DNA of 64,000 bases from Gordionus sp. m RMFG-2023 (Eukaryota; Nematomorpha; Gordioida; Chordodea; Parachordodidae): assembly GCF_954871325.1 (NCBI RefSeq), contig NC_088777.1, positions 18,639,366 through 18,703,365 of the forward strand. Direction: 5' to 3'. The translations under genes and the position numbers were made by a program. Below the pieces are notes generated by a model. It was not told where the DNA came from. It ran no database searches and saw nothing but the letters and a program-made list of their open reading frames with translations. This document shows, one piece after another, positions 46,760 through 58,780 of this stretch. Numbering within the stretch: the first letter of the stretch is position 1; the number at the start of each line of letters is the position of its first letter.

Positions 46760-49700
46760 ATAAATTGTATACAAGTATTTTTATGCTAAAATATTATTTT
46801 TCTTTAACTTACAATCTCCTTTAAATCTATTCAAAGATGAGGACATGAAAACATACACAAAACAACTTATGGCCATTTATAAATAAATTTAATAATTTAA
46901 TATATATTTTTGATAGTAGTTTATAAATAAATGCTGTTTTTAAATAATAATATTTTGTTTAATTTGCAAGGAGTGTTCTGATAAATTTTCGAAAGAGGAT
47001 GATAATATTTATATTTGCCTCAATATTTTATGTATTATCTTATTATAGTTCTCTTTGGAACACTTATCACCAGGATATAAGAATAAGAGTAAACCTTTAT
47101 TTAGTGATTCAAGTATTCTAATTTAATATATTTTAAAGTATATATTTCTATATCTGATAGAAATAAATTTATACTATTATTACTACTTTCTAAGACTCAA
47201 CTTTATATTTCTTAGACCTCAATATAAACTCAGATTTTTTAGTACATTTAATTAATAAATTAAATATAAATTAAAATCTTTTCTTGAAACTTTAATTTTC
47301 TATTTTTCAAAATACAATTTTTTTATATTCTTTAAAATAAAAATATTTTCGAATATATTTTACAAAACAAAACTATTTCGATTCAAACAAAAATATTATT
47401 TCGTAAAAATATATAATAATAATAATTTATAATAATCTTTTGTTTAACCTCCTAGTTCTACCAATCAACAATACAAATATTGTAAATTTTTCAAATACTT
47501 GGACAACTACCTTATTATTTTACTACAATAAAAAAAATAATATCAATTTTATGTTAAAAAAATATATATACGGGAAACAAATTTAAAATTGCCTATTTTT
47601 TTTAAAAAAATAGAAAAAAAAAATTATGCTCATACGATATATTTTTGTGATTTATTTTTAATGTTTAAACATTAGGAATCAAATATAAAATTACTAATTT
47701 TTTAATAAAAAAAGAGAAAATCAAGCGAATGTATTGTACATTCTTACGTTTGAAAATAAACATTTGGGGAAGCAAATAAAAAATGCTTATTTTTAATAAA
47801 TAAAAGAGAAAAAAAATTTTTTGTATTTTATTTTTACCTTAACTATTTTTAAATAAAAAATTTTTCTCTTTGGAAAACATTAATCAATATAATTGTGTTC
47901 TAGAAAAATTATTAAAAATATTTTTTAGCTCAAAAAATTTTGATATAAAGATAAACTATAAATGATTTTCGAAAATGGACCAACACCGTTTTCAAAACTT
48001 GTTGGCGCATAAATCGCAAGTTCAGAGCTGGATTTTATTATGTAAAAAGAATAAAAAAAATTTCGATTATCCAATCTATCTAAATGGGGAAAATATTTAT
48101 TAAAAAGTCTAAAATCTGACCATTTTAGTTCTTAAGTTTTACTCAAAAACAAACGAATTCTGCTCCCTTATATATATTAATTTTTATATCTTTTGGTTGA
48201 TAAAAATCATAAGTCAATTGCTTCCCTGGTTTGTTTTGTAGTGTAACTGATAAGTACAGAGGTGATATAATTTAAAATGTTAAAACTAAACTAATTGTCA
48301 TCATACAAAAATTTAAAGAAAATAACAAAACTCAATGATTTTATAAAATAAAATTTTAATTAATTATTTTTCAATAAATTTTTTGGATTTAAAGAGAAGT
48401 TATTTGGAGAATAGAATAATATTTCTTAAAATAATAATAATAAAATTTGGTATCTTCTATCTCCGGTTTTGGAATAAATAAAAATGATTATTTTAGAAAT
48501 ATATCATGGTATTTTATATAATTAAGTAATGAGGAACTATTAAATAATATACACATGAATTTCATATTAAACCTACACTTATCATAAAAAATTATTTAAA
48601 TGCTTTTAAGACCTTCATAAATACTCTTTTAAACGAAAACCTCCTATCATAGATTTAAATCAATTATGGGGTCAACCTGATTGTGTCACAAAAACTCTGT
48701 GGTAGTATCCATCCTATTGCAATTGGCTATTTAGAAGATTATTGGCAAGGGTCAAAATCCATGGTCTTTTATTAGGTATACATAGCAATTAGGATTGAGT
48801 GTTAAGGGAGAAGGCAAAATAGCTTGCCGTTCGTAGAATCCTCTTCCTAACATGGATATTATCAAAGTATACTTTGAAAATAGTTTTGAGAACAAAATTG
48901 TTTTACCCCTAAATTCCTAGAGACATATTGTGACGTTACATTAAAACTCTCCTTTATACCGCCCAGTTTGAAGTTTAAATTTCTTTGAAGCCAATTTTAA
49001 AAGACTTGAATATTTAGTCTGCAGATTGATTATTTAAAATAAAAGAATATGACTAAAATAATCACTATAAAAAATTTAACCTTATGAAGATGGTAAAATG
49101 TGTTATAAAATTAAATGAATGTTGAGTTTATGATTACTATTATTATTGGACAAATATTTTTTAAAAGAACACTATTGGCTAAATTTGATTGACGTTTTTT
49201 GAGGATTATTATAATAAATTTTTTACATAAAAAACCTACCTTTTCCAAAACACGTTTTTTCATTACTATAAATATACTAGGTTTTATTACTAATTTTTTT
49301 ACTATAATTATGTATCTTCTCTTATCCACCATTTTTAATTCCTCTTTATTATTTTTTTTTACTACCTCTATATAATAATAGCCAATTTAATTTTTTACAA
49401 ATAAAATTCAGTAAATAAAAATAATTTTTAGAAGAAGGATCTTTTTTATTCTTATATTTTTTCTTCCTTTGCTATACTCATTACTAACATATACAAATAG
49501 CTCGGGTGTAATCCCACCCTTTTTTACTTCATATCTGGGTTAAAGGTTTGTTGGTATCCTTGAGTAAAAAAATCGGCATAATCACGTACGCTCACATTTG
49601 GGCAGGTCTATGACAAACGTGCTATTAAAGATTAAAGTATAAAATATTTTCGTTTGCTTATATAAAAAAAAATTTGCTTATAAAGAATTGCAAGTGATAA

Positions 49701-50330
49701 AAAAGGTTAATTAATTCATACATATGCCTCAATTGATAATTGTTTTTAAAAACCACAAAATATTTTTCTTAGCAACTTACATTGACAAAAAGGTCATGAA
49801 ACCATTTTGGACAATATTTTATAGAAAGGACTAATAAGGAAAATTTCATAGGTCTAACCAAATCAATAATTCTTGAAGAAGAGATTATAAACGACCAATC
49901 CAAATCATAGAACTATATGGTAGTTAGAGCTTTCTCTTAGATGATATGATGGAAGCTAGATAAGTAATCGAGAAAATTATTGCGAGATATTAAATTTCTA
50001 AAAGGTTATCTTCCATTTTTAATAATATATAAACGACACATAGTTGACCATTATTGCTTATCTAAAATAATCATATGCTCTTAGCAGCTGTATAATATCT
50101 TAACTTACATAGCCACACAAATAATAGATGCTGGTTAATTTGCAGTCATAGCCATGAAACTCACGATGTTAACTTATATCAGAATTTATTATGTTAGATA
50201 AATTGATAAAACAAAAATACTAAAAAATCTTTAGAATAAATTATGCAAATATATTGAAGCCTTAAGTTATTTACGGCAAGGATGCCATATTAGAAATAAA
50301 ACATTTTGTATCTATAAAATAAGAACCAGA
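46760..50330. other. Long AT-rich gene-free region
   Basis: About 3.6 kb with no supported gene. Less AT-rich patches at about 48650-48960 and 49495-49625 may be worn transposon pieces; no frame in them is open for long and no family was recognised. The longest open frame (49111-49332, minus) is Lys/Ile/Val-rich with no sign of a real protein. Confidence 0.5.
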
Positions 50331-50336
50331 GTGATA

Positions 50337-52458
50337 CAGTCAAAACCGTTTAATTGCATATCGCTTAAGTGCAAAAACTTTTAAATGCGAAAAAACCCCG
50401 CGATTTTGATAAAAATTACTCTGGCATGATGTTAAATTACATTTATAATTGCGAAATATCGGTTAATTGCGAAATTTTTTAGGTCCCATTTATATGACAA
50501 TAACATTAAAACGGATTAGTGAAAAAATAAAAGAATTTTTATCTAAATAAATTATTCGTGATTTTTTTTATATGAACTGCACCTTTAACCTTTTTTAATA
50601 CAAAAATAGTAATTTTATTATATATATAATTAAGCAAAATGTTAAGATAATAATTAATTACAAACATAAAAATTTTAAGAATTCATGAATTTTTATATTA
50701 TATTGAAAAAAAATTATATTCTCAGAAATAACCAAAACATTGTTTATTAAATCTCAATGCTTATTTTTTTAAAAGATATTAAGTATCTCAAATTTCTTCA
50801 GATATATTTTACTAATTTCAACCTAGATGACTAGGCCCAATTTATAATTCATATTGTTATGAATGACCACAACTTTCAATTTTATTTATCATATAATAAT
50901 AATCATAAATCTTGAACAAAGGACTCTTATCTTTTCATAAAATTTTCCAGATTATTTGATTGTCATTTAATTCATTTTATATTCGACATGCATAACTTAT
51001 AAAAATGTCATGATGTTATATAAAACTAAATATAAAATCTACAAATCTACATTTAAATATTATTTGATTGACATTAAATATTATATAAAGTTAATGTAAA
51101 AATACACAACTACAGCACATCATCTAAGGGACCAAGATTCACTAAGCTAGAAAATATAGTAGAAAAATAATTATTTAATCCAGAGTCTAGCCAAACTCTT
51201 ATCACAAAATATTTTTGTTAAATTTTACATTATTTTATAATTAATTAATAAACTTTCATTCTAACATAGCCTGTTTATACATTTACATTTATAATATTAG
51301 ACATAAGTTTATTTTAAAAAGATTAGATAATATAGAAGGTAATTAAAGTTCTGAAATTATGAAGGAAATCTAGAGATCTTATAATTTAATTTAAAAAACA
51401 AGCTATTTGTGGATATATCTTTTTTGAATAGGCAGAGAATTTAAAATCAAATATGTAAATTAAAATTTGACACTTTTAATAAACTTTAATTTACAAGCTT
51501 ATATTTTTAATATTTATTTTTTAATTACTTAACATTTAAAATTAAGTTGTGTAAATTAAAATAAGCACCATCTTGTCATTTATAAATTTGTAAAATACTG
51601 AGCTTAAAGATTATTATTTTTCTGGATCTCTTTCTGATAAAAATTGTAAATATCATTATTAGTTATATTATTTAAAACTTTTTAAATAAAAATTGCAAAG
51701 AAAACCAAAAAATGTTTTGCTTCTAAAATAAATATAATTTTGTGTTTGTGACAGAACAATTAGAATTGGAAAAAATGTGCTATTGTTGAACTAAAAAAAA
51801 ATTAGGACAGATAGGCTTTTTTTAATAAGATAAAATTCAAAATTTATTACAAACCTGTCTTTATTTTATTGGCATATATTTACAATTAATTGATATAAAT
51901 TTGTAGTTATATATACAAAATCAAATATTTATATTTTTCTAATTGAACAAATTTTTGTGAATTTGAATTGCTTTTGGAAGTGTTTCACATTTATAAGTAT
52001 GGGTTATCAAGAAAAATTATTAGCTGGTCTAACTACTATATTATTGTTGTTCTACCTATTATTCGATTTATTTCTCAAAAAATGGAAACATTTAAATATA
52101 TTTTTAAATTTAGCGATTTATATGTGAAAATGAAATGAGATAAAATGTTATTAACAAATATTAGGCCAGCAACAAAAACATATGATACTAGAAAATTTTA
52201 AATATTGATTTTTTTTATTCGTTTTATAACTTATTCAAATTTAATTTAAATATATAAGGTACATTATCTAAAAAATGTATTTATTACAAAGTTTAATAGT
52301 TTATATGCTTAAAATATATATAGATAATATATTTGCATAAAAAACATAAACTGATTTTTAATAAATAAATTATCGATTTAATCGTATAATTGCGAAAAAT
52401 CGGATACGAATTTTTTAAATATTTTGGTCCCAAGCTTCCGTAATAACGGTTTTGACTG
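50337..52458. mobile_element. pogo/Tigger-like (Tc1-mariner group) element, no transposase left
   Basis: The ends read inward cagtcaaaaccgttta and cagtcaaaaccgttatt, flanked by TA at 50335-50336 and 52459-52460. Subterminal parts also pair loosely: both hold ATTGCG(A)AA... pieces and a gggacc motif, such as attgcgaaattttttaggtccc on the left. Start CAGT..., TA insertion and ATTGC-rich ends fit pogo/Tigger. About 2.1 kb is close to a full-length size, but no transposase frame survives, so it is either decayed or non-autonomous. Confidence 0.78.
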
Positions 52459-52460
52459 TA

Positions 52461-53526
52461 TTATGAAAGCAATTAAGTTTGCTTTCCTAAAAACACGTAA
52501 AAAAGAGAAGAAAACATATCTAATTACATCCATTGTAGGAAGAATAATAAGTTGTAAATTGTTAATATTATTTTTAAATAAATAGATGGCGTTAAATAAT
52601 TGAATGCAATTGTTGCTATATTTATTATCAAGAGAATTGATTAGTAAAATTTGTTAATTGTCTAACTGTCAAATATGTCTGTAAAAGTGGAATTTTACCT
52701 AATATTTTATAACCAATTCTCTATAATAAAGGAATATCAACTATATGTCTACTACTTTTTATAAATAAATTTCTTATATTTGTTTGGAATAAATTATTAC
52801 CATACTTTTATATTAAATATACAAGTAATTTATTATATTTTATACAAACTAATAAAAATATATTTCATATTTGATCCAGGCTTATTTTTTTTTATTAAAA
52901 TTAACCTCCTGTCTTGTAAAAATATGTTATGACTATATAGAGACCAAAGTAACCCGGCCGAAGTCCCGAGAAATTTTTTAATTCCCCCCCCCCCCCCTTT
53001 AGAAAATTTTGGCTACGCCTTAAGTCCTTCAACATGTACAGGGGTAAAATTTATTAAACTATTACTTTTAATATATTATATAACTTTCAAATACGTATGT
53101 AAAAGTTGCATTATACCTAATATTATGAAACCAATTATATATAATAGAGGATAATAAACTTTATGTCTACCTTTATCTCTTATACTTATTAGGACCTTGA
53201 AAATATTTTTAGGAAGAGGCATGGTAATTAAATTTAAAAATGAATAATATAATTGATTAGTGTTTTCGAACTCAGCTAATTACAATATTAAATTTATTAA
53301 TTTTCAATTAATAAATGATTATATTTATTTAATTAAGTTTATATAATAATTTAAATAATAAAATAAATTATTTTTTTTTGATTTAAAAGGGTTTGGTTCA
53401 TCCGGTGAAAGATTTGAAGTGATAGAACGGTAAATAATATTTTATTTTAATTATATTTATTTACAGATTCTATGAACATTATATCTCAATATTTTACAAA
53501 AAGCAAAGTTGAGTTAATAAACAAAT
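52461..53526. other. AT-rich region with a lone hAT terminus
   Basis: AT-rich DNA without a gene. At about 52945-53017 lies cggccgaagtcccgag, a run of about fifteen C, and tttagaaaattttggctacgcc. Read from the right this is ggcgtagccaaaattttc, like the ends of Tip100-type hAT elements (usually CAGTGGCGTA...). The first few bases and the partner end are missing. Confidence 0.5.
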
Positions 53527-53549
53527 TCAATATAGACCATAAACTAAAA

Positions 53550-53800
53550 ATTTACCAATACCCCTCCCTATAATATACATTTTACTTAATCGGGTACGGG
53601 CTTTTCTCTCTCTTCTTATCTCCAGTAGGCGTTTAAGCAAGTGGTTTCGCCTCTTGCGCGCACAGGTAACTGCAGCCTGCCCAAAAATTGTGGATGGGCT
53701 CATCTCATAGGCTACCCCCAAATTTCTTAACCCATTTAGATGGGATGAGATAGTCCAAGCGTAGCTCTGCTGTTTCATATAGCGATAAAAGGCAATTGCG
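53550..53800 (-). other. GC-richer block of unknown nature
   Basis: About 250 bp stand out by their base composition in very AT-rich DNA. The minus strand is open for 83 codons (53778-53527) and reads YAWTISSHLNGLRNLGVAYE, followed by an Arg/Lys-rich part (CARKRRNHLLKRLLEIRRER). It also has a short inverted pair (atctcat / atgagat) and an aatttttgg site, so a structured RNA or a repeat is as likely as a protein. tacgtcatacgtcat lies just upstream on that strand. Not recognised. Confidence 0.3.
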
Positions 53801-54061
53801 CTTATTATGACGTATGACGTAATATTTAGTGAGTGATATTGATATTCTATTTTTTAACAGAGAATTTGATTGCAAGCTAACATTGTGAAACTATAATTTA
53901 TATGTATTAATATAATAATTAAAATAGTATTCATTTATTAAAAATCCAGATAGTCTTATTAATTTTTAAATAATAAAATAAAATCTGTATATTACGTAGA
54001 ATTATAAAAGAAATCGTTCAGAGGACAATCAAAAAATATTATTTTTAGTTCAAGGGGATAT

Positions 54062-54161
54062 TAAGGAGCCATTAAAAATAAAAATCTTTTTAATTCAGGG
54101 GGCTATTCAAATTTTTTAGGGGGCTCGAGCCCCTTCGCGCCCTCCCCTAGTGACGCCACTG
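54062..54161. mobile_element. Lone right end of a Tip100-like hAT element
   Basis: The stretch ends ctcccctagtgacgccactg. Read inward, cagtggcgtcactaggggag matches the common CAGTGGCGTxxCTAGGGG end of Tip100-type hAT elements. Inside it ggggctcgagcccc forms a short palindrome. No matching left end with the flank caaatatt was found in the window. Confidence 0.65.
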
Positions 54162-54184
54162 CAAATATTGAAAAGTACTAATAC

Positions 54185-54300
54185 CTTCGAATTATACAAA
54201 TAATTCAATAGGAAGATTTTAATTATTCATATTCGATTCGAATTAAATAATTGATCTATTCGTAAAGATGAATCAAATTGAATCGAATAACAAATAAGTT
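54185..54300. repeat. ATTCG-type palindromic repeat
   Basis: Made of attcgattcgaatt, attcgtaaag and gaatcgaataac units, related to 39140-39235 and 57615-57895. Probably parts of one dispersed family. Confidence 0.55.
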
Positions 54301-54561
54301 GTTTTAGACGTACTAACAATCATATTTGTTATTTAAATTTTGTCAATTCTTAATTTAGGTATAGTACAATAAAAAAATAGAAAATTTATAATAAATATGA
54401 GAATTATACTAAAATAAGGATTTGAATTTATTTATTAGAATTGACAAAAATAATAAAAAATATTTTCGAAAATTGGGTGTTGAAAGCTATCATTTAAAAA
54501 GTGCTGTTACAAACTTTAGCATAATTTCAGTATTACCAGAAGTTGAGTAATTTTTGAAAAT

Positions 54562-55240
54562 ATGAGCTTTAAGTTTTACAACTTAATTGATAACACTTTT
54601 TTATCCCTATCAAACCCATTATTAATCATTGGAGTATCCTTAATAAGTGGAATATCTATTGGATTACTTTTTATGAACACTATATTTAAGAGATATAGCA
54701 AAATTTTATTTTTTAAATCTAAACATTCAATTATAGATAAAGGTTCATTATCATTGCTTAATTTTTCTATATAAACATTTAGAATTTCTAAATACTTTGA
54801 AGAATTCCGATTATAAGATGGTAATAGTTGTTAGAAATGATTTAAAAATGGGCAAAGGAAAATTAGCTGCTCAATGCTGTCATGCAGCAGTAGAATGTCA
54901 TAAACAAATTACATATAAAGCATCTAATAATAATATAGATAATATTTATACCTATTTTTTGAGATATTGGTCAAAATCTGGTCAACCAAAAATTATATTA
55001 AAAGTTGAAAGTGAGAAGGAATTATTAGAAATCTATAAAAATTCCAAAGATTATAAATTCAATCTTGATAATAATATTAATAATTCTAAAAAAGCAATTT
55101 TTTATAAACCTCTTATAACATCATTAATATGTGATGCTGGGAAAACTCAACTAGATCCAGGTACCTATACAGTTGTGGGTATTGGACCTGCTCCTAGTTG
55201 GATGATAGATAAAATTACAATTGATTTAAAGTTGTTATAG
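54562..55240 (+). CDS. PTRH2: Peptidyl-tRNA hydrolase 2, mitochondrial outer-membrane type
   Basis: Hydrolyses the ester bond of stalled peptidyl-tRNA. In animals the protein is anchored in mitochondria and also called Bit1. Exon 1 is 54562-54742 and exon 2 is 54783-55240; a 40-bp GT-AG intron (54743-54782) joins them in phase, giving 212 residues (human 179). Exon 1 has the N-terminal membrane anchor (LLIIGVSLISGISIGLLF). Exon 2 holds the whole Pth2 domain: YKMVIVVRNDLKMGKGKLAA with QCCHAA next to it, SGQPKIILKV, LICDAGKTQLDPGTYTVVGI and IGPAP, ending DLKLL. The GKGK, H and D residues of the active centre are present. An Asn/Lys-rich insertion of about 17 residues precedes the LICDAG strand. 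Without splicing, the two parts are in different frames, so a frameshift is the other reading; the identical size of a clarin intron favours splicing. AATAAA at 55334. Confidence 0.93.
54743..54782 (+). other. 40-bp intron of PTRH2
   Basis: Begins gttcattatc and ends acatttag. Removing it joins a codon split after its first base (g|aa) and brings the membrane anchor into frame with the hydrolase domain. The size equals that of the second clarin intron (40787-40826). Confidence 0.75.
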
Positions 55241-55333
55241 TTTTGAATGTAGATCATAAATAATTCAAATTGCAATGAAAATTTTTTATAGATAAGATAG
55301 AAGCAAAAATATACTTTTATAATTATTTTATAT

Positions 55334-55339
55334 AATAAA
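55334..55339 (+). terminator. Candidate poly(A) signal of PTRH2
   Basis: AATAAA 94 bp after the PTRH2 stop codon, in tataataaaagatg. Placed by position only. Confidence 0.45.
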
Positions 55340-55359
55340 AGATGTTAAATATTTATTTT

Positions 55360-56440
55360 GATTTAATTTTCCAAATAATAAGTCCTAAACATTGTAATAA
55401 AAATGAAGTAGTACACATAAATTAAATTGAGCAAAAGCATGGTACATATAAATTAAATTAGTCAGTAGCATATTTGAGTAACCTGTCTTGGAAATGAATT
55501 GGTTCTTGAAGTAAAATTAATGCAAATGTCACAAAAATAAATTTTCTAATTAGCGTAACTCTTTCACATTCATTTTGTTTATAAATTATATTTAAATTTA
55601 AAGTAAGTTCACATTTCATACTTAACTGCACTTCATCAAGTCTATTTTGGATCTTATAGTAACTAAATCATACATAAAATAAAATGTAGAGTAAAATAAA
55701 ATATTTATTTGCTGATTGGACTATAGCTATATATTATGAATTAATGAATATTTTAATATTAAATTTTTTTTTATTGAATAATAATTTGAGAGTTAAACTA
55801 AAGATAACCCTTACCCAGCCCCAAGTGTGAATATATTAAATATTATTTAACTCAAATTTTTTTTTGTCTAGTCAGTTATAAGAAAACAAATTTAAACCTC
55901 TAAATGAGTGATTGGTTAAATCCTATATGGGCCCACACAAGGGGGGTGTCTGGGGACCCAGCCCCTAAGCCATTTTTGGTGGTTTTTAAATGAAATCATG
56001 GATATGCCACTGAGACATAAATGATGCCTTTTTATTAAATAAATTAGTAATTTTTAATTAATCCTTAAGAATAAATTTTCTTCATACATTAGTTTATTGT
56101 TTTTTTTACAGAATTTTAATTACTACCAACTTAATTCATCAATTATTTGTGAGCTTCCAAATTAAAGTTCTGTTATGCCTATATTTTGATATTGGGCTGA
56201 TATAAGTATAAATACTAGTGCTGTAAACATTACTTCAAAAATGAAGCTCGTTACATCTAAAAGGATCGCGTGTGTATATATATTATATAAATAAAATTAT
56301 ACAAAAATAAGAAGATATTTTTATAATAATTTTATACACTAATAAATAAAATTTTACAAATATGATATATTATAAATTGTTTGACCAATCGCATTTTTTT
56401 TATTTGGCTTGTAACTCACTAACCTTAAATCCCGCCGTTG
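55360..56440. other. Intergenic region with a lone hAT terminus
   Basis: AT-rich DNA without a gene. At 55925-56012 lies ggggtgtctggggacccagcccctaagcc...ggatatgccactg. Read inward the end is cagtggcatatccatgat, a hAT-type end resembling the one at 54161. Its partner is not in view. Confidence 0.5.
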
Positions 56441-56452
56441 TGTGGTTTGAAG

Positions 56453-57532
56453 TAGAGGTGGGCGTGGGCCTAATTTTTTATTCATGGCCCGCCCGCTCAC
56501 GGTGTCAATAAAAAATATTCACACCCATTCACGCTTACCACTAAAAAATTTTCGACCCGACCCGCCCGCCCACGAAAGGCAATATTTTTATTCACGCCCG
56601 CAAATTCACGGTGTTTTTAAATTTTTCAAAACTTTAATGCTCTAATTTTTTTTACACTTTTTTGAATTTATTTTTTTAATTCCATAATCCATATTAACAA
56701 AAAATAAATATATTATAAATCCAAAATTTTACTTAGAAAAAGAAGAATGTCTATTTTTTTTTATTTCAAGTGTGTACGCCTTTCCTTTAATAGGCGATTG
56801 GCTACAGAAAATAACCTTTCACTAGAAGCCGAATTTGTCAGGGACAAAATTTTGCTCTCTAATTTTCTCAAAAAAGGAAATAAATTTTCCCGCTTCCAAA
56901 ACTTCAAAATTTTGCAATTGTTATTTGTTTTATGGGATGAATCTTTTAAATTCACACAGCTTTCATCGGTAAAAATATGTTTCATTTAGTATATGGTTTT
57001 TATGAATGTAGGATGAATTAGGAAAGTTATAAATGACAGTTGGCATTGACCTATGCATATCATCTAATTTTATATCATTTCACATTTTTAAGATTGTTTT
57101 GTAAATTTCTTCGTCTATTAAAAACTTACTTTTAAAATTAGGATCTAGAATTAAGCCTACCTTAAGTGCTTGAGAATAAATTTTAAAGTCGCGACAAAAT
57201 ACTTAAACATAAAAAGAACGTGACACCAGATGTTGTTTACAAAATGCCGGAATATTTTTTGCAATGATAAATATCATTGATTTTTTGTCAAAAATTTTTT
57301 TTTTTTAAAAAAGAACTAAATTAAATTAGAAAATATGTATTATAATTATAAAATTGCAAATTTATAAAAAAAATTAAAATTTCCGTGATTCACGGGAAAT
57401 TCATGTTCACGCCTGGGAAAAATTTTGGGAAGGCCCGTCACGCCTGATAATTTAAAATTTATTCATACACACGCCGTGACCCACCGTGACACGATGGGTC
57501 ACGCGTAATTTCACGGCCCGCGCCCACCTCTA
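56453..57532 (-). mobile_element. hAT element with perfect 8-bp target duplication, mostly deleted
   Basis: Flanked by gtttgaag at 56445-56452 and 57533-57540. The ends read inward tagaggtgggcgtgggcc and tagaggtgggcgcgggcc. Subterminal repeats of cccgcc, ttcacg and cgtgac types fill both sides. On the minus strand (56985-56761) the hAT dimerisation region remains: FPFLRKLESKILSLTNSASS, directly followed by ERLFSVANRLLKERRTHL. The rest of the transposase is missing. Recent insertion is likely from the perfect duplication. Confidence 0.93.
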
Positions 57533-57614
57533 GTTTGAAGATTTCATTTATAGTCACAATTAAGGCACTAAATGCTCGCATAAGTTTTAAGATCCTCAAG
57601 TTATTTCGCCAACT

Positions 57615-57895
57615 TAACGGGACTGAATTATTCGAATTTATTTGTTTCGTATTTTACGAATAACAAAATTATTTTAAGAATAAAGAAAATATATTATCCG
57701 TCGAATTATTTTTTCATTCGAAAGCTCAGATAAATTTAAAATTATCAGTATTATAAAATAATTTCGAAATATTTAAAATTTTTTATTAAACATTCTAAAT
57801 TATTCGTATATATTCGAAATTATTTATAAATATTCACAATTGAATTATTCGATTCGAAAATATAAATCGAATACGAATAATGCATATATTTGTTT
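57615..57895. repeat. ATTCGAAT-type repeat block
   Basis: Dense in attcgaat, cgaataa, tattcgaaatt and attcgattcgaaaat. It looks like subterminal DNA of an ATTCG-family element; ends not found. Confidence 0.55.
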
Positions 57896-58082
57896 AATAT
57901 TTTGTCCTTTGATTATAGAATCAACTCTTGCAATATTTTAGTTTATCTAATCTTTTTAATTTTTTTGCTAATATGCTCAAAGTAGAAACCGGAATTTAAA
58001 TTTCAAAATTTAAATTTCAACATCTTAACTTCAAATTTAATTATTATATTTATAAATATTTAATAAATTTAATTTTAATTGC

Positions 58083-58178
58083 GAAGTAGCATAAGACTAC
58101 TTTTACAAAAAAAGTAACTCACTATACTATAATAGCTAAAGCTACTAAAAAGAATTAGCGCACTAATTTACTAGCACT
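58083..58178. mobile_element. Fragment of the GTAGC-type hAT family
   Basis: gaagtagcataagactactttt and aatagctaaagctactaaaaag, then attagcgcactaa, resemble the subterminal GTAGC/GCTAC repeats of the hAT at 424-2005. No ends or target duplication seen. Confidence 0.5.
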
Positions 58179-58452
58179 TGATTTTATATTTATAAATTTT
58201 ATTTTTTGAAATTAAAAAAAACGCGTCTTTATATTATCTATTTTTATTTTTCACATTTACCCATTAAATACGACATTTTCTTAGTGTGGATAGTATAGAT
58301 GTATGAATTATAAGAGAGAAAGCATTATTAGGTTGGTTTTTTCTTAAAATATTTTATTGGGGATTTTTAAACGCAAAGAATGCAGGCTTTTGGCTAAATT
58401 ACATTTTTTAAAAGAATAATTTTCGATTTTTACTTTTTTATATTAAGGTTTT

Positions 58453-58780
58453 TGTTGTAACTGTTGAAAAAAAGAAGAAATAAATTTAATATAATACATC
58501 AAATGTCACTTATTTTCTGACAGGGGAATTAAGTTTTCCTTGGGGGAAGAAGAAGAGGAGATGATGACATGGGGTTTTATTATTAGGAAAAAGCCCTTAG
58601 TTGGAAGATTAGGAGATATTGGATTAATGGTAGAAGATGTCAGCTGGGGACCTTTGGGGAATGAAGAATTGGATAATTATGATTTATTATATGTATATTT
58701 TTCTTAATGGATAGATATTAGATTGTTGTTTTTTAATGAATAAATTTGGGTCGTCTTATTATGAAATATGGTTTGTTTTA
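58453..58780 (+). repeat. Left LTR of the non-coding LTR element
   Basis: 328 bp, starting TGTTGTAAC and ending GTTTGTTTTA. Contains aataaattt near its right end (about 58738) and a GA-rich box (gaagaagaagaggagatgatg). Confidence 0.88.

Noticed and set aside
48650-48970. Less AT-rich patch that could be a worn reverse-transcriptase piece
   Set aside because: No frame keeps a recognisable motif, so a LINE call cannot be supported.
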